DNA of 15,333 nucleotides from an uncultured Saprospiraceae bacterium (GTDB lineage Bacteria > Bacteroidota > Bacteroidia > Chitinophagales > Saprospiraceae): assembly GCA_937864255.1 (NCBI GenBank), contig CALMIT010000504.1, positions 1 through 15,333 of the forward strand, written 5' to 3'. The stretch's first letter is position 1; every line of letters begins with the position of its first letter. The translations under genes were made by a program, and so were the position numbers. Below are positions 8,454-15,333 of the stretch, in pieces. The notes under the pieces were generated by a model. That model was not told where the DNA came from and made no database searches. It saw nothing but the letters and a program-made list of their open reading frames with translations.

Positions 8454-8470
8454 TGTCAAAATATCTGACA
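8454..8470. promoter_or_regulatory. Candidate operator palindrome upstream of the efflux operon
   Basis: TGTCA and TGACA arms (8454-8458 and 8466-8470) are separated by 7 bp of A/T-rich sequence, a dyad size typical of dimeric repressors such as TetR or MarR proteins. It lies about 135 bp before the membrane-fusion ATG. No regulator gene is in the window to pair with it, and five-base arms can occur by chance. Confidence 0.25.
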
Positions 8471-8510
8471 ATGGTCTTTAACGCCTTTGGCGGGATTATG
8501 TTTAACGGGA

Positions 8511-8639
8511 TTACACTCGGTCTGCCAATAAAATCAGCTTCCACCGTACAATTTTATAATCTTCCGGCCAGGCGGTTTTGAATGCTTCTTCGAATTTGTC
8601 AGTGGGATTAAAATGTTGCCGGTCAATGAAACGCTGCAT
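8511..8639 (-). CDS. Short ORF of unknown function (42 aa) or gene remnant
   Basis: An ATG at 8639 opens 42 codons ending in TAA at 8511. The composition is protein-like, with aromatic and charged residues mixed (HFNPTDKFEEAF, AWPEDYKIVRWKL). The same frame is open upstream to the TGA of the TPR lipoprotein gene, 37 nt before the ATG, so the coding-like stretch could be slightly longer. I recognise no family. It could be a small protein co-transcribed with the TPR gene, the 3' remnant of a decayed gene, or chance. A longer ORF in another frame (8206-8544) overlaps the membrane-fusion gene and looks less like protein. Confidence 0.3.
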   Translation of the reverse strand: MQRFIDRQHFNPTDKFEEAFKTAWPEDYKIVRWKLILLADRV

Positions 8640-8675
8640 GGCCGACCAGGTATTTAAAAATTTTAAATTGCGATC

Positions 8676-10103
8676 TCACCGCACCGCCCGCACCGTCGTA
8701 CTCTGTTGTATCCAGCAGCCGACGTAGTAAGACTCGCCTTCTTTCAATCCTCTCTGGAAAATATCTTCCACGCTGGGCATGTATTGCGTGTAGCGGCCGA
8801 TGAGTTTGTTGGCTTCGGAGGCTACGCTGCTGTCCACCGATTTGGCGCGGCTCCACATGTCTATGGCTACCCAGGTCACTACTTGGCTATCCCAGCCGCG
8901 GCCGGGGCCGCAAAGCGGGCCGCTGGATGCGTAAAGCCTGCCGATAAGCATGTAAGGTTCGCCCCAATTGGGACGTATTCTGGCGGCGTCGAGCGCATAT
9001 TGGCGCGAACGTGAGAAATTTTTGAGGTGGGAATAATAGATTTTTGCAATGAGCAGGGTGTAGGTTGCTTTTTTCTCGACTTCGGTCGCTTCGTTGGCGG
9101 CCTGCTCAAATTTTTCCACGGCACAGCGATAGTCGGCGTTTTTCAGGCAGTTATAAGCCTCGCTGGCGGGGCCGCTCGAACTGCCTGTGGCGCATTTTTC
9201 ATTGCCCGTTTTTATCAGGCTCTGAAATTTCGGATCACTCTCCAGACAGCCGCCCCATTTCAACCAACTGTAAGTCTCGCGAATGATGTCGCAGTCGGCA
9301 GGATTTTCTTCGTAGATCGGGTAGTATTTGTTCATGTAATAACTGCAGTCGTAAAAATTCTTGAGTGTCTCAAAATCCGACAGGCGCTCCGGCGCATAGC
9401 TGTCCACGATTTTCCAGGCTTCGAGGTCCTGACCTTTGGCGGTGGACAGGTTGTGGGTGATGATTTCTTTGATTTTTCTTTCATAGATTTTGGCTTCTTC
9501 CAGACTGATTTCGTTTGCCAAACCGCGTTCCAGCAAAAGCGCGGTGAAAGGATTGATGGCAAATGCCTGCGTTTTTAATCCCGCCTTGTCAATGTAATTT
9601 TTAAAAAGCGTATAAATTTCTGAATTGGAAGCCGTGCCCGGAAAGGTGTAATAATACTCGAAGGCTTTGCGCGCGCCAATCATTTCCGGCTCGCCGTAGC
9701 AATTTGCCATTTCGTCAAAAAAGCTCATAATGCTGTTCAGCAGTTCCATCTTGCGCAGGCTGTCGGTCTCGCCCGCATAAATTCTTTTATAAAAATAAAT
9801 TCCGTCTTCGAAGACCGTGCTGCGTTTGCCGTCGGCAGCGGGCGCTTCTTCATACACTTTTTGCCAGAGTTCGAAAGCCTGGTCTATTTTGCCGTTTTTC
9901 AAAAAATCGCGATAGATGACGTAGTTGTTTTCCACTTCGTCGGGGTATTTGGCGTCTCTGAACTTTGGGCAGGGACTCAGATTTTCATCCACAACGGGTG
10001 GCGGTGGCGGCGTTTCGGTAGTCTGGGGGATGGTTTTGGGTGTACAATTCATAAAACCCAGCAAGATGACGGAGATGCCGATAATCCAATTTATCTTTTT
10101 CAT
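8676..10103 (-). CDS. TPR-containing lipoprotein, paralogue of the neighbouring TPR protein
   Basis: This is a 475-residue envelope protein of unknown function. The N-terminus MKKINWIIGISVILLGFMNC reads as a lipoprotein signal with lipidated Cys20 (Asn at -1 is unusual but tolerated in this phylum), followed by a proline-rich linker (TPPPPPVV). Helical TPR-like repeats fill the rest. The clearest are at about 305-400: AYNCLKNADYRCAVEKFEQAA, then ARIRPNWGEPYMLIGRLYASSG. It shares with the gene upstream the motifs APAADG-R-S (~89-96), a GGC block (~285), RPNWG-PY and a C-terminal CWI, so the two arose by duplication. It ends the coaX-barrel-TPR block but lies beyond a terminator, so it may have its own promoter. 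A scaffold or assembly role at the outer membrane is inference from lipidation and TPR repeats. Confidence 0.85.
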   Translation of the reverse strand: MKKINWIIGISVILLGFMNCTPKTIPQTTETPPPPPVVDENLSPCPKFRDAKYPDEVENNYVIYRDFLKNGKIDQAFELWQKVYEEAPAADGKRSTVFEDGIYFYKRIYAGETDSLRKMELLNSIMSFFDEMANCYGEPEMIGARKAFEYYYTFPGTASNSEIYTLFKNYIDKAGLKTQAFAINPFTALLLERGLANEISLEEAKIYERKIKEIITHNLSTAKGQDLEAWKIVDSYAPERLSDFETLKNFYDCSYYMNKYYPIYEENPADCDIIRETYSWLKWGGCLESDPKFQSLIKTGNEKCATGSSSGPASEAYNCLKNADYRCAVEKFEQAANEATEVEKKATYTLLIAKIYYSHLKNFSRSRQYALDAARIRPNWGEPYMLIGRLYASSGPLCGPGRGWDSQVVTWVAIDMWSRAKSVDSSVASEANKLIGRYTQYMPSVEDIFQRGLKEGESYYVGCWIQQSTTVRAVR

Positions 10104-10165
10104 GGCAGGATATTTTTGTTTTTAAACGCAGGCAAAATAAGGATTGTGTCAGACTTTCTAAAAAC

Positions 10166-10206
10166 AAAAAGCGCCTTCCGCTTTGTTCGGCGGGAAGGCG
10201 CTTTTT
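10166..10206 (-). terminator. Intrinsic terminator between the two TPR genes
   Basis: A 14-bp perfect stem (AAAAAGCGCCTTCC at 10166-10179 with 10193-10206) has a 13-nt loop. On the - strand it is followed by TTTTT-G-TTTTT. It starts about 27 nt past the stop of the upstream TPR gene. The A tract on the other side means it could also work on the + strand, but no + strand gene ends here. Confidence 0.9.
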
Positions 10207-10232
10207 GCAATATTATTTTAAACCAAATAATC

Positions 10233-11591
10233 TTATTTGAAACGAACTTTCACTGTTTCACCGATCCAGCAAGGCACCGTTTTGGTGTCACCCTCTTTTA
10301 TTCCCATCATAAAAGCCTCGCCCTGGTCGGGTTTGTAAGCGCTGTAACGGGCTATTTTGCTGTTGGCATCCGACTGAACGTCGGGGTCGCTGTCAATGGA
10401 TTTCGCGTAAGCGTATTTGTCAAGTGCCGCCAACACCGCCAGTCCTTTTTCGATAGAATTGCTGCCGCAGGAACTGCTGCTGGCTGCGTACATATCGCCG
10501 ATGAGCAGGTATGGTTGTCCCCAGTTCGGACGCAATTTTGCTGCCTGCAAAGCATTGGTGCGGGCGCTTGAAAAGCGGTCAAGTTTGCGAAATTCTATGG
10601 AGGCGATAGAGAAATAATAACTTCCCAGTTTTTCATTATCGGTTTCATTGCCGATAGCTTCTTTGTATTTTTCTATCGCTGCCGAATAGTCGCCCTGTTT
10701 GTAGAGTTCGTTGGCAAAAAAGCCGGGATTGGTCAGCTTGAACTCTTCCATAGTGGCGATACTGTCTTTCAGAAAAATCTCGTAAACAAGCGGATCGGAT
10801 TTATCGCATCCGCCGCGCACCAGGTATTTATACACCTCGCGGTACACCTCGCGGTTGTTTGGATCGGCTTTGTATTGGGGGAGATATTTGTTTTTGAAAT
10901 AAGCGCAGTCAAAAATGTCGTTTTCGATTACTGAAAAAGTAGCCAGCATGGCATCTTTTCCCTGCTGGTAATAAGCGCCGTAATCTTTATTGGCTGCGAT
11001 ATTGTGGTCAGCTATTTTGACCAATTTTTCATGGATGTTGCGGGCCTCTTCCGCGCTCACCAGTTTATTTTGATAAAGAAAAACGGTGACGTGCGCATAC
11101 GGATCCAGCACGATGTATTCGGCTTTGTTGCCGCCCAACTCTACCGCTTCTTTTAATACTTTGGCTATCTGCTGATAATCTGACTGGAGAATGTAAAACA
11201 TATTGTAAGCCTGGCGGCCGCGGGCGTATGCCGCTTCTTTCGGATAACACTGCGCCCATTGATCATACAATTTGATAATCATGTCGGCAGCTTCTTTTTT
11301 TACATTCGGATCAGAAGATTTTTGGAATTTGTCGAGGTAGATTTCCACACCGTCCATGTAGTGAAAAGAACGCTGGCCATCGGCGGCCGGCGCTAATTCG
11401 TAAGCTTTTTTCCAATAAGGAAATGCGGCTTCAAAGTTTTTTTCTTTTATGTGTCCGCGGTAAACGACGTGGGCGTCTTCCGCTTCGCCTTTTTGAGGAG
11501 AATTATTCCAGTTTTCGCACTGGGCGGAAGTTGTATTGAAAAAAGAAAGGCTGAAAAAAATAAATAAAAAAGCCGGAAGTAATTTTTTCAT
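10233..11591 (-). CDS. TPR-containing periplasmic protein, paralogue of the downstream lipoprotein
   Basis: This is a 452-residue exported protein of unknown function. It has a Sec signal peptide (MKKLLPAFLFIFFSLSFFNTTSA, cleavage before QCENW) and no lipobox. TPR-like helical pairs are visible at about 37-75 (VVYRGHIKEKNFEAAFPYWKKAYELAP) and most clearly at about 300-385 (ELYKQGDYSAAIEKYKEAIG; ASIEFRKLDRFSSARTNALQAAKLRPNWGQPYLLIGDMY). Cysteines at matching places in the paralogue (near the GGCDKSDP block, SSSSCG and CWIGE) suggest conserved disulphides. It follows the barrel gene by 219 nt and has a candidate promoter of its own. The relation to the barrel as a periplasmic partner is inference from position. 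Confidence 0.87.
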   Translation of the reverse strand: MKKLLPAFLFIFFSLSFFNTTSAQCENWNNSPQKGEAEDAHVVYRGHIKEKNFEAAFPYWKKAYELAPAADGQRSFHYMDGVEIYLDKFQKSSDPNVKKEAADMIIKLYDQWAQCYPKEAAYARGRQAYNMFYILQSDYQQIAKVLKEAVELGGNKAEYIVLDPYAHVTVFLYQNKLVSAEEARNIHEKLVKIADHNIAANKDYGAYYQQGKDAMLATFSVIENDIFDCAYFKNKYLPQYKADPNNREVYREVYKYLVRGGCDKSDPLVYEIFLKDSIATMEEFKLTNPGFFANELYKQGDYSAAIEKYKEAIGNETDNEKLGSYYFSIASIEFRKLDRFSSARTNALQAAKLRPNWGQPYLLIGDMYAASSSSCGSNSIEKGLAVLAALDKYAYAKSIDSDPDVQSDANSKIARYSAYKPDQGEAFMMGIKEGDTKTVPCWIGETVKVRFK

Positions 11592-11662
11592 TGTACGTGT
11601 TTATTTTTTAAAACAAATCAAAAAAACGTGTTGTGTGGTTTGCGTTTTGTAAAAAGTATGCT

Positions 11663-11696
11663 CAAAAATAATTGCTTTCAAAAAAAGCGATTTCAA
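11663..11696 (-). promoter_or_regulatory. Candidate promoter of the first TPR gene
   Basis: On the - strand a perfect TAnnTTTG element (TATTTTTG, 11670 down to 11663) is preceded 23 nt upstream by TTG (11696-11694), at the long end of the accepted spacing. A leader of about 65 nt would result. A second -7-like match (TAAATTTG, 11701-11694) overlaps the -33 and has no partner at good spacing. The region 11592-11810 is very AT-rich, which raises the chance of spurious matches. Confidence 0.4.
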
Positions 11697-11810
11697 ATTT
11701 AGAACGAACAATTGTTAAAAAAGTAGCTGGCGGTTTATTTAAAGAAAGTTTAAAGTTGAAAAGACGATCCGCGTCGCAAGCCGGTCAGATTCGTATGGAT
11801 TGCTGTGTGA

Positions 11811-13163
11811 TTAATTAAATTTCCGTTTGTAAAACCAGGAATTATCATTGAGCGAAAGCCCCAGCGTCAATCTACCATAGATTTCTTCAAGCCCGTCGGA
11901 AGGTCCGAATTTGCCAAATTCAAATCCAAAATTGACAAAAGAAACCATCTGGCGCGGCAGGGTGATTGGCAAACCGAATCCCAGAGAAAGCCCATAATTT
12001 TTCAACTCAAGCGCCTCGCTGCTCCGCTCGTCTTTACCGTAAAACAGCCCGAACCGGTAGCGTATCTTTTTTAAATAATTGTTGTAGGAAAGAAAATCAG
12101 GCGTGTACTCGCCGCCGACCGAGAGTTTGTAATTGTTGCTCAAGGCATCCGGCTTGGCTTCATTTTCATAGTTCTTCCACTGTGCCGTGCCCACGTTGAA
12201 GCCGATTTTCCATTTATTCACTTTCTGGTAAAGAGCGCCGATGACAAACTCGGAAGGCAGGCGGCCTTCCTGCCTTATTTTTTCCTGATTGGCGATGGTA
12301 TCTTCCACGGCGTATCTGAAGTTTTGTCGCACTTCGATAAAACTGCTGTTGGTGTTAAAACCGGTGGCAGAATTTCCGTACGCGCCGAGCGTGAGCACCC
12401 GCCCGTCGGGCGTCATTGTTCCCTCTTTGTTCGGCTTTTTGAAAATAATGTCGTATTGCACGCCCGCATTCCAGACAAAACCGCCGATGCCGATTTCTTT
12501 TTTCGTCACCACCTGGTAGGCGGCTACGAGGTCTGTAATATTCACGATGCGATTGTCGGTTATTTTTCCGAAAAGGTAGCCCATATTGAGTCCGAAAGAG
12601 AGATTTTTATAACGCACACCATTGCCCCACAAAAATTTGTAAGTGCCGCCCTGTCCGCTAAAAAAATTCAGAACCTCGGAAGTATCGTTGACGGTTGAGT
12701 TGATTTTCACGCCGTAGCTGATGTTTGAATAGGGTAGCAGCGCCAGATTCATGCCCCACGAAACCGGACTTTTGACGCGCTCCAGTTCTTCGTTGATCGG
12801 ATTTTTGGTAGGAAAGCCGAGCGAAAAATAAGCCAGGTTGCCGCTCCAGATTTCAGCATTTTGATCGCCGTCGGAGAGGCGGGCGGTGTTGGTGACGATG
12901 CCGACTTCAAAAGAGGTGGGTTTCAAATTTGCCAGCGAAGCGGGGGTGGGCAGGTTTATTTTCACCGGATCGTGATATGCCGCCGATATGCCGCCCATGC
13001 CCGTGAGCGTGGCAAAATTTTGATTAAATAATTCGCCCAATCCGATTCTTGAAAAAGGAGAATTGTCTTTTACAATTGTGTCAACCGCTACCTGAGCGTT
13101 CGCCCAAACAGGGATCATCCACACAATTGCCAAACATAGTTTTAGAAAGCGGTTATGCTGCAT
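11811..13163 (-). CDS. Outer-membrane beta-barrel protein (porin-like, encoded next to coaX)
   Basis: This is a 450-residue outer-membrane protein. A signal peptide (FLKLCLAIVWMIPVWANA, cleavage before QVAVD) precedes a segment with the NSPFSRIGLGELF, GMGGISAAYHDP and LPTPASLANL motifs. That pattern (SPYSR-G-G..., MGG, NPAS) is typical of a Bacteroidota barrel family resembling FadL/OmpP1. The rest alternates short amphipathic strands ending in aromatic residues (YGVKINS, LSFGLNMGYLFG, LTLGLSLNDNSWFYKRKFN). Its ATG lies inside the last codons of coaX (11-nt overlap), so the two are probably translationally coupled. Ligand or function is unknown. Confidence 0.85.
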   Translation of the reverse strand: MQHNRFLKLCLAIVWMIPVWANAQVAVDTIVKDNSPFSRIGLGELFNQNFATLTGMGGISAAYHDPVKINLPTPASLANLKPTSFEVGIVTNTARLSDGDQNAEIWSGNLAYFSLGFPTKNPINEELERVKSPVSWGMNLALLPYSNISYGVKINSTVNDTSEVLNFFSGQGGTYKFLWGNGVRYKNLSFGLNMGYLFGKITDNRIVNITDLVAAYQVVTKKEIGIGGFVWNAGVQYDIIFKKPNKEGTMTPDGRVLTLGAYGNSATGFNTNSSFIEVRQNFRYAVEDTIANQEKIRQEGRLPSEFVIGALYQKVNKWKIGFNVGTAQWKNYENEAKPDALSNNYKLSVGGEYTPDFLSYNNYLKKIRYRFGLFYGKDERSSEALELKNYGLSLGFGLPITLPRQMVSFVNFGFEFGKFGPSDGLEEIYGRLTLGLSLNDNSWFYKRKFN

Positions 13164-13875
13164 TGAAATTCAAAATTTTGTTTAGTCCGACGAGGACCAA
13201 ATCGGGGTGGACAAATATCTTTCTTTTCATGTTTTTCGCAAAAAAATCAGCGTTGCCGCCGGTCAAAACTACTGTAAGTTTGCCAAAATGGCGGCGTCCC
13301 CAGCGGATGTATCCCTCCATTTCCTGTAAAGCGCCCCAAAGAGCGCCGTTGCGCAGGGCTGTTTCGGTCGTTTTTCCGATGGGGTTTTCGATTTCTCCCG
13401 CTGCTACCAGGGGTAGTTTTGCGGTAAAATGGTGCATGGCTTTCAATCGCATTTCAAGTCCCGGGGCAATATTGCCGCCGAGATAATTGGTCTGCCGATC
13501 GAGCCAGTCGTAAGTAATACAGGTGCCGGCATCTGCCACCAGGCAATCCTGCCCGCCGAATAATGAAAAAGCGCCGACTACCGCAGCCAGCCGGTCTTTG
13601 CCCAGCGTGTCGGGGGTGCCGTAAAGCACTTTTACCGGCACGGGCGTGTGGGGCGTTAGTTCGATGGCGCTTAATTGCATTTTCAAAAATCCGGAGATGG
13701 TTTCGGGCAAATTTGCTGTCGTGGAAAAGATGACTTTTTGAATGTTGCGGTTGGTTAGCGAGTGGAACTGGGTTGAAAAATTGCCATTTTCTACGGTAAA
13801 TTTTTCAACCATTTTTTCATCTTCAAAAAAGCCGCCTTTGGTGCGCGTATTTCCGATGTCCAGACAAAGATTCAT
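13153..13875 (-). CDS. coaX: Type III pantothenate kinase (CoaX)
   Basis: This enzyme phosphorylates pantothenate, the first step of coenzyme A synthesis. The ASKHA-fold signatures of the type III enzyme are clear when numbered from the ATG at 13875. They are the phosphate-1 loop LDIGNTRTK (5-13), the GKDR motif (92-95) with the catalytic Asp94, the phosphate-2 loop ADAGTCITYD (114-123), GGNIAPGLEMRLKAM (133-147) and the adenosine-side LTGGNADFF (204-212). The 240-residue length is normal for the family. The frame is open to 13923, but the longer N-terminus (PNKTPNFATFILKTL) has no family counterpart. Type III enzymes need a monovalent cation and resist CoA feedback inhibition (family knowledge). 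The 3' end overlaps the barrel gene. Confidence 0.95.
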   Translation of the reverse strand: MNLCLDIGNTRTKGGFFEDEKMVEKFTVENGNFSTQFHSLTNRNIQKVIFSTTANLPETISGFLKMQLSAIELTPHTPVPVKVLYGTPDTLGKDRLAAVVGAFSLFGGQDCLVADAGTCITYDWLDRQTNYLGGNIAPGLEMRLKAMHHFTAKLPLVAAGEIENPIGKTTETALRNGALWGALQEMEGYIRWGRRHFGKLTVVLTGGNADFFAKNMKRKIFVHPDLVLVGLNKILNFNAA

Positions 13876-14179
13876 GAGCGTTTTCAAAATAAAGGTCGCG
13901 AAGTTGGGGGTTTTGTTTGGCATTTAGCGCTTCCGTCGCCAAAATAAAACGGCAATATTTAAAAAAATGCCCGATTTGAGCTTTTTATCGCCGTTTTCAG
14001 GTCTTTATCTTGAAAATTGCCGTTGTTTTTTTTAGTTTTATACACTTTTCAAAATCACTGCCTCGCGTATTTAAAGCGCGTCTCATCTGCTCTTTCAGCC
14101 ACATTTTGATGTCCATTTTCCGAAAATTTACCGGAAGACCTTCTCCATCTGTATTTTCTTCATTTCAAACACCCATACC
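13876..14179. other. Divergent intergenic region between coaX and the cysteine-rich lipoprotein gene
   Basis: About 304 nt contain no convincing gene. For the + strand gene there is a candidate promoter (TTG at 14010-14012, 20-nt spacer, TAGTTTTA at 14033-14040, one mismatch to TAnnTTTG). It predicts a leader of roughly 130 nt, which holds a small TTCCG/CGGAA hairpin (14118-14136). For coaX, two TTATTTTG strings (near 13885-13892 and 13940-13947, - strand) are one base off the -7 consensus and lack a well-placed -33 element. Confidence 0.4.
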
Positions 14180-14881
14180 ATGAAATCTTACAAAAAACTT
14201 TTTCCGTCCATTTTGATTTGCACCCTTTTTCTTTTTTCAGGCTGTAGCAAAATGTCCGACGAGGTCGTTGCCGACGAAGTACAAGCTCAACCAACCGCGC
14301 CCAGATGTGCCAATGGGCAGATTAGCGGTATTGCCGGCGCTGGTGCTACACGCGATGAAGCGCTTAATGACGCTTTGCGCGCCGCGCGCCTCCGCTGCTG
14401 GGAGCTGTGTAGAAACAAATCCTGTCCTGATACTCTCGATGGCTGCACCTTGAGCGGCGTGATACCGCGTGGAGGCACTGCGCGGAATGTGGGTACGCCT
14501 TCTCAGCCCCGTTGGGAGATTACCAACATTCGCGTGTTTTGTGATTGTGAGTGTGAGCAATGCGACGAAACAAAAAAATTGGTTTACACCGTAATCGAAA
14601 GTACGGAGCCGCACCAGAATTTGGAAGGTTTGTACGAGGAACTTCGTCAGAAAGGGCTGGCCTGGTGCAATGCAAATGAGTGTAATCGTTTTAAATGTCG
14701 GGATCAGGGACTCACCGGTAATCCACGGCATTGTGATGCAGACCACCTCAATCTGAATGTGCCTTTCGGCGATGATGTCATCAACCCGGTCATGGTGAAT
14801 ACGAGCCCTACGGGCGGGTTTAGCGGAGTGTTAACTTTGACGGAATGTAACTGTGGCTGCGAAACAAACGAAGCCGAATAA
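14180..14881 (+). CDS. Cysteine-rich lipoprotein of unknown function
   Basis: The 233-residue product has a textbook lipoprotein signal (KLFPSILICTLFLFSGC, lipidated Cys22). The mature part has 16 further cysteines in clusters: RCWELC with KSC and DGC (~70-90), FCDCECEQC (~120-128), WCNANECNRFKC (~160-170), and ECNCGC just before the C-terminus. The even number and periplasmic or surface location favour disulphides; metal binding by the CxCxCxxC-like cluster is possible. An alanine-rich stretch near residues 52-70 (AGAGATRDEALNDALRAAR) loosely resembles the GxGxTxxEAxxxAlxxA motif of LPP20/FlgT-like domains, but I would not assign that family. It is a single gene, divergent from coaX and closed by a terminator. 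Function unknown. Confidence 0.85.
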   Translation: MKSYKKLFPSILICTLFLFSGCSKMSDEVVADEVQAQPTAPRCANGQISGIAGAGATRDEALNDALRAARLRCWELCRNKSCPDTLDGCTLSGVIPRGGTARNVGTPSQPRWEITNIRVFCDCECEQCDETKKLVYTVIESTEPHQNLEGLYEELRQKGLAWCNANECNRFKCRDQGLTGNPRHCDADHLNLNVPFGDDVINPVMVNTSPTGGFSGVLTLTECNCGCETNEAE

Positions 14882-14906
14882 ACCATTTTAAAAAAATCTG
14901 AAAAAA

Positions 14907-14958
14907 GCTGTGTCAAATGCCGGTTTTTTAAAGGTGTTTGACACAGCCTTTCTTTTTT
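14907..14958. terminator. Bidirectional terminator between the lipoprotein and glycosyltransferase genes
   Basis: GCTGTGTCAAA (14907-14917) pairs perfectly with TTTGACACAGC (14937-14947) around a 19-nt loop. A-rich flank lies on the left and TTTCTTTTTT on the right. On the - strand it follows the glycosyltransferase stop directly and is trailed by a T run, so it serves both convergent genes. Confidence 0.88.
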
Positions 14959-15333
14959 AATAAATGCTCCTGACCTGGTAAGGGCGCTTGGACTGCGATT
15001 CGTAGTAGGTACGCATCAGCATTTCCAAAATGATCCCGATGGTAATCAGTTGAATGCCACCAATCACCAGCATCAATCCGAGAATGAGCAGGGGGCGCCC
15101 CCAAATGTCCTGACCCAAAATTTTCAAACCGACCAGATATAAATTGATCAATACGCCGACGAGGAAAATGCCCACGCCCCAGGTGGCAAAAAGGTGCAGG
15201 GGGCGCTGCATGTATTTTTTGAAAAAGAGCATCAAAAGCAGGTCGCTCACCACTTTAAAGGTGCGACTCAGTCCGTATTTTGATACGCCGAACTGGCGTG
15301 GATGATGGCGCACTTCCACTTGTGTCATTTTAG
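14957..15333 (-). CDS. Family 2 glycosyltransferase (DPM1/ArnC-like), C-terminal fragment cut by the window edge
   Basis: About 125 residues of the 3' end are present and the frame runs off the right edge. The Met at 15328 is internal. The segment VRHHPRQFGVSKYGLSRTFKVVSDLL is the conserved end of the catalytic domain in polyprenyl-phosphate sugar transferases and related family 2 enzymes (R-x-x-G-x-SKY). It is followed by a basic stretch (FFKKYMQRP) and two membrane helices (HLFATWGVGIFLVGVLINLY and LILGLMLVIGGIQLITIGII). Such enzymes use an NDP-sugar on the cytoplasmic face to glycosylate a polyprenyl phosphate or feed surface-polysaccharide synthesis. The catalytic DxD is outside the window. 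Family call good, substrate unknown. Confidence 0.88.
   Translation of the reverse strand, partial: KMTQVEVRHHPRQFGVSKYGLSRTFKVVSDLLLMLFFKKYMQRPLHLFATWGVGIFLVGVLINLYLVGLKILGQDIWGRPLLILGLMLVIGGIQLITIGIILEMLMRTYYESQSKRPYQVRSIY

Noticed and set aside
8206..8544. 112-codon - strand ORF spanning the efflux leader
   Set aside because: It overlaps the start of the membrane-fusion gene in another frame, covers the hairpin, and has no domain-like sequence.
13876..14179. A small RNA or short gene in the coaX/lipoprotein gap
   Set aside because: No protein-like short frame and no terminator-ended structured stretch were visible; divergent promoters explain the spacing.

Overview
The window looks like a chromosomal segment of a Bacteroidota bacterium. 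The evidence is a type IX secretion (T9SS) type A C-terminal sorting domain, a TAnnTTTG-type -7 promoter element ahead of ahcY, AT-rich start regions without clear Shine-Dalgarno sequences, and a coaX/outer-membrane-barrel/TPR gene block of the kind seen in this phylum. A Saprospiria- or Chitinophagia-like member is a guess from protein flavour only. No RNA genes, CRISPR arrays, insertion sequences or phage genes were seen.

Layout. (1) 1-1164, + strand: the 3' part of a secreted T9SS cargo protein (P-domain, CSPG-like repeat, sorting domain). Its 5' end is missing or broken, and a strong hairpin terminator follows. (2) 1275-2640, + strand: ahcY (S-adenosylhomocysteine hydrolase) with its own promoter. 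It ends at a bidirectional terminator shared with the convergent efflux operon. (3) 8321 down to 2700, - strand: a tripartite RND efflux operon in the order membrane-fusion lipoprotein, RND pump, TolC-like outer-membrane channel. The pump is read in two frames that meet at a T TTA AAG heptamer. (4) 13875 down to 8676, - strand: coaX, an outer-membrane barrel overlapping it by 11 nt, then two paralogous TPR envelope proteins (one with a signal peptide, one lipoprotein) separated by a terminator. A 42-codon unknown ORF lies downstream. (5) 14180-14881, + strand: a cysteine-rich lipoprotein, divergent from coaX. (6) 15333 down to 14957, - strand: the C-terminal end of a membrane-anchored family 2 glycosyltransferase, convergent with the lipoprotein across a second bidirectional terminator.

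Most of the content is envelope biology: protein export to the surface, drug or metabolite efflux, lipoproteins and a barrel. Two housekeeping enzymes sit among it (AhcY for methyl-cycle detoxification, CoaX for the first step of CoA synthesis). I do not see a clear-cut novel defence or mobile system. The points most worth a second look are the frame junction in the RND pump, the hairpin and palindrome in the efflux leader, the paired TPR paralogues beside coaX, and the 16-cysteine lipoprotein.
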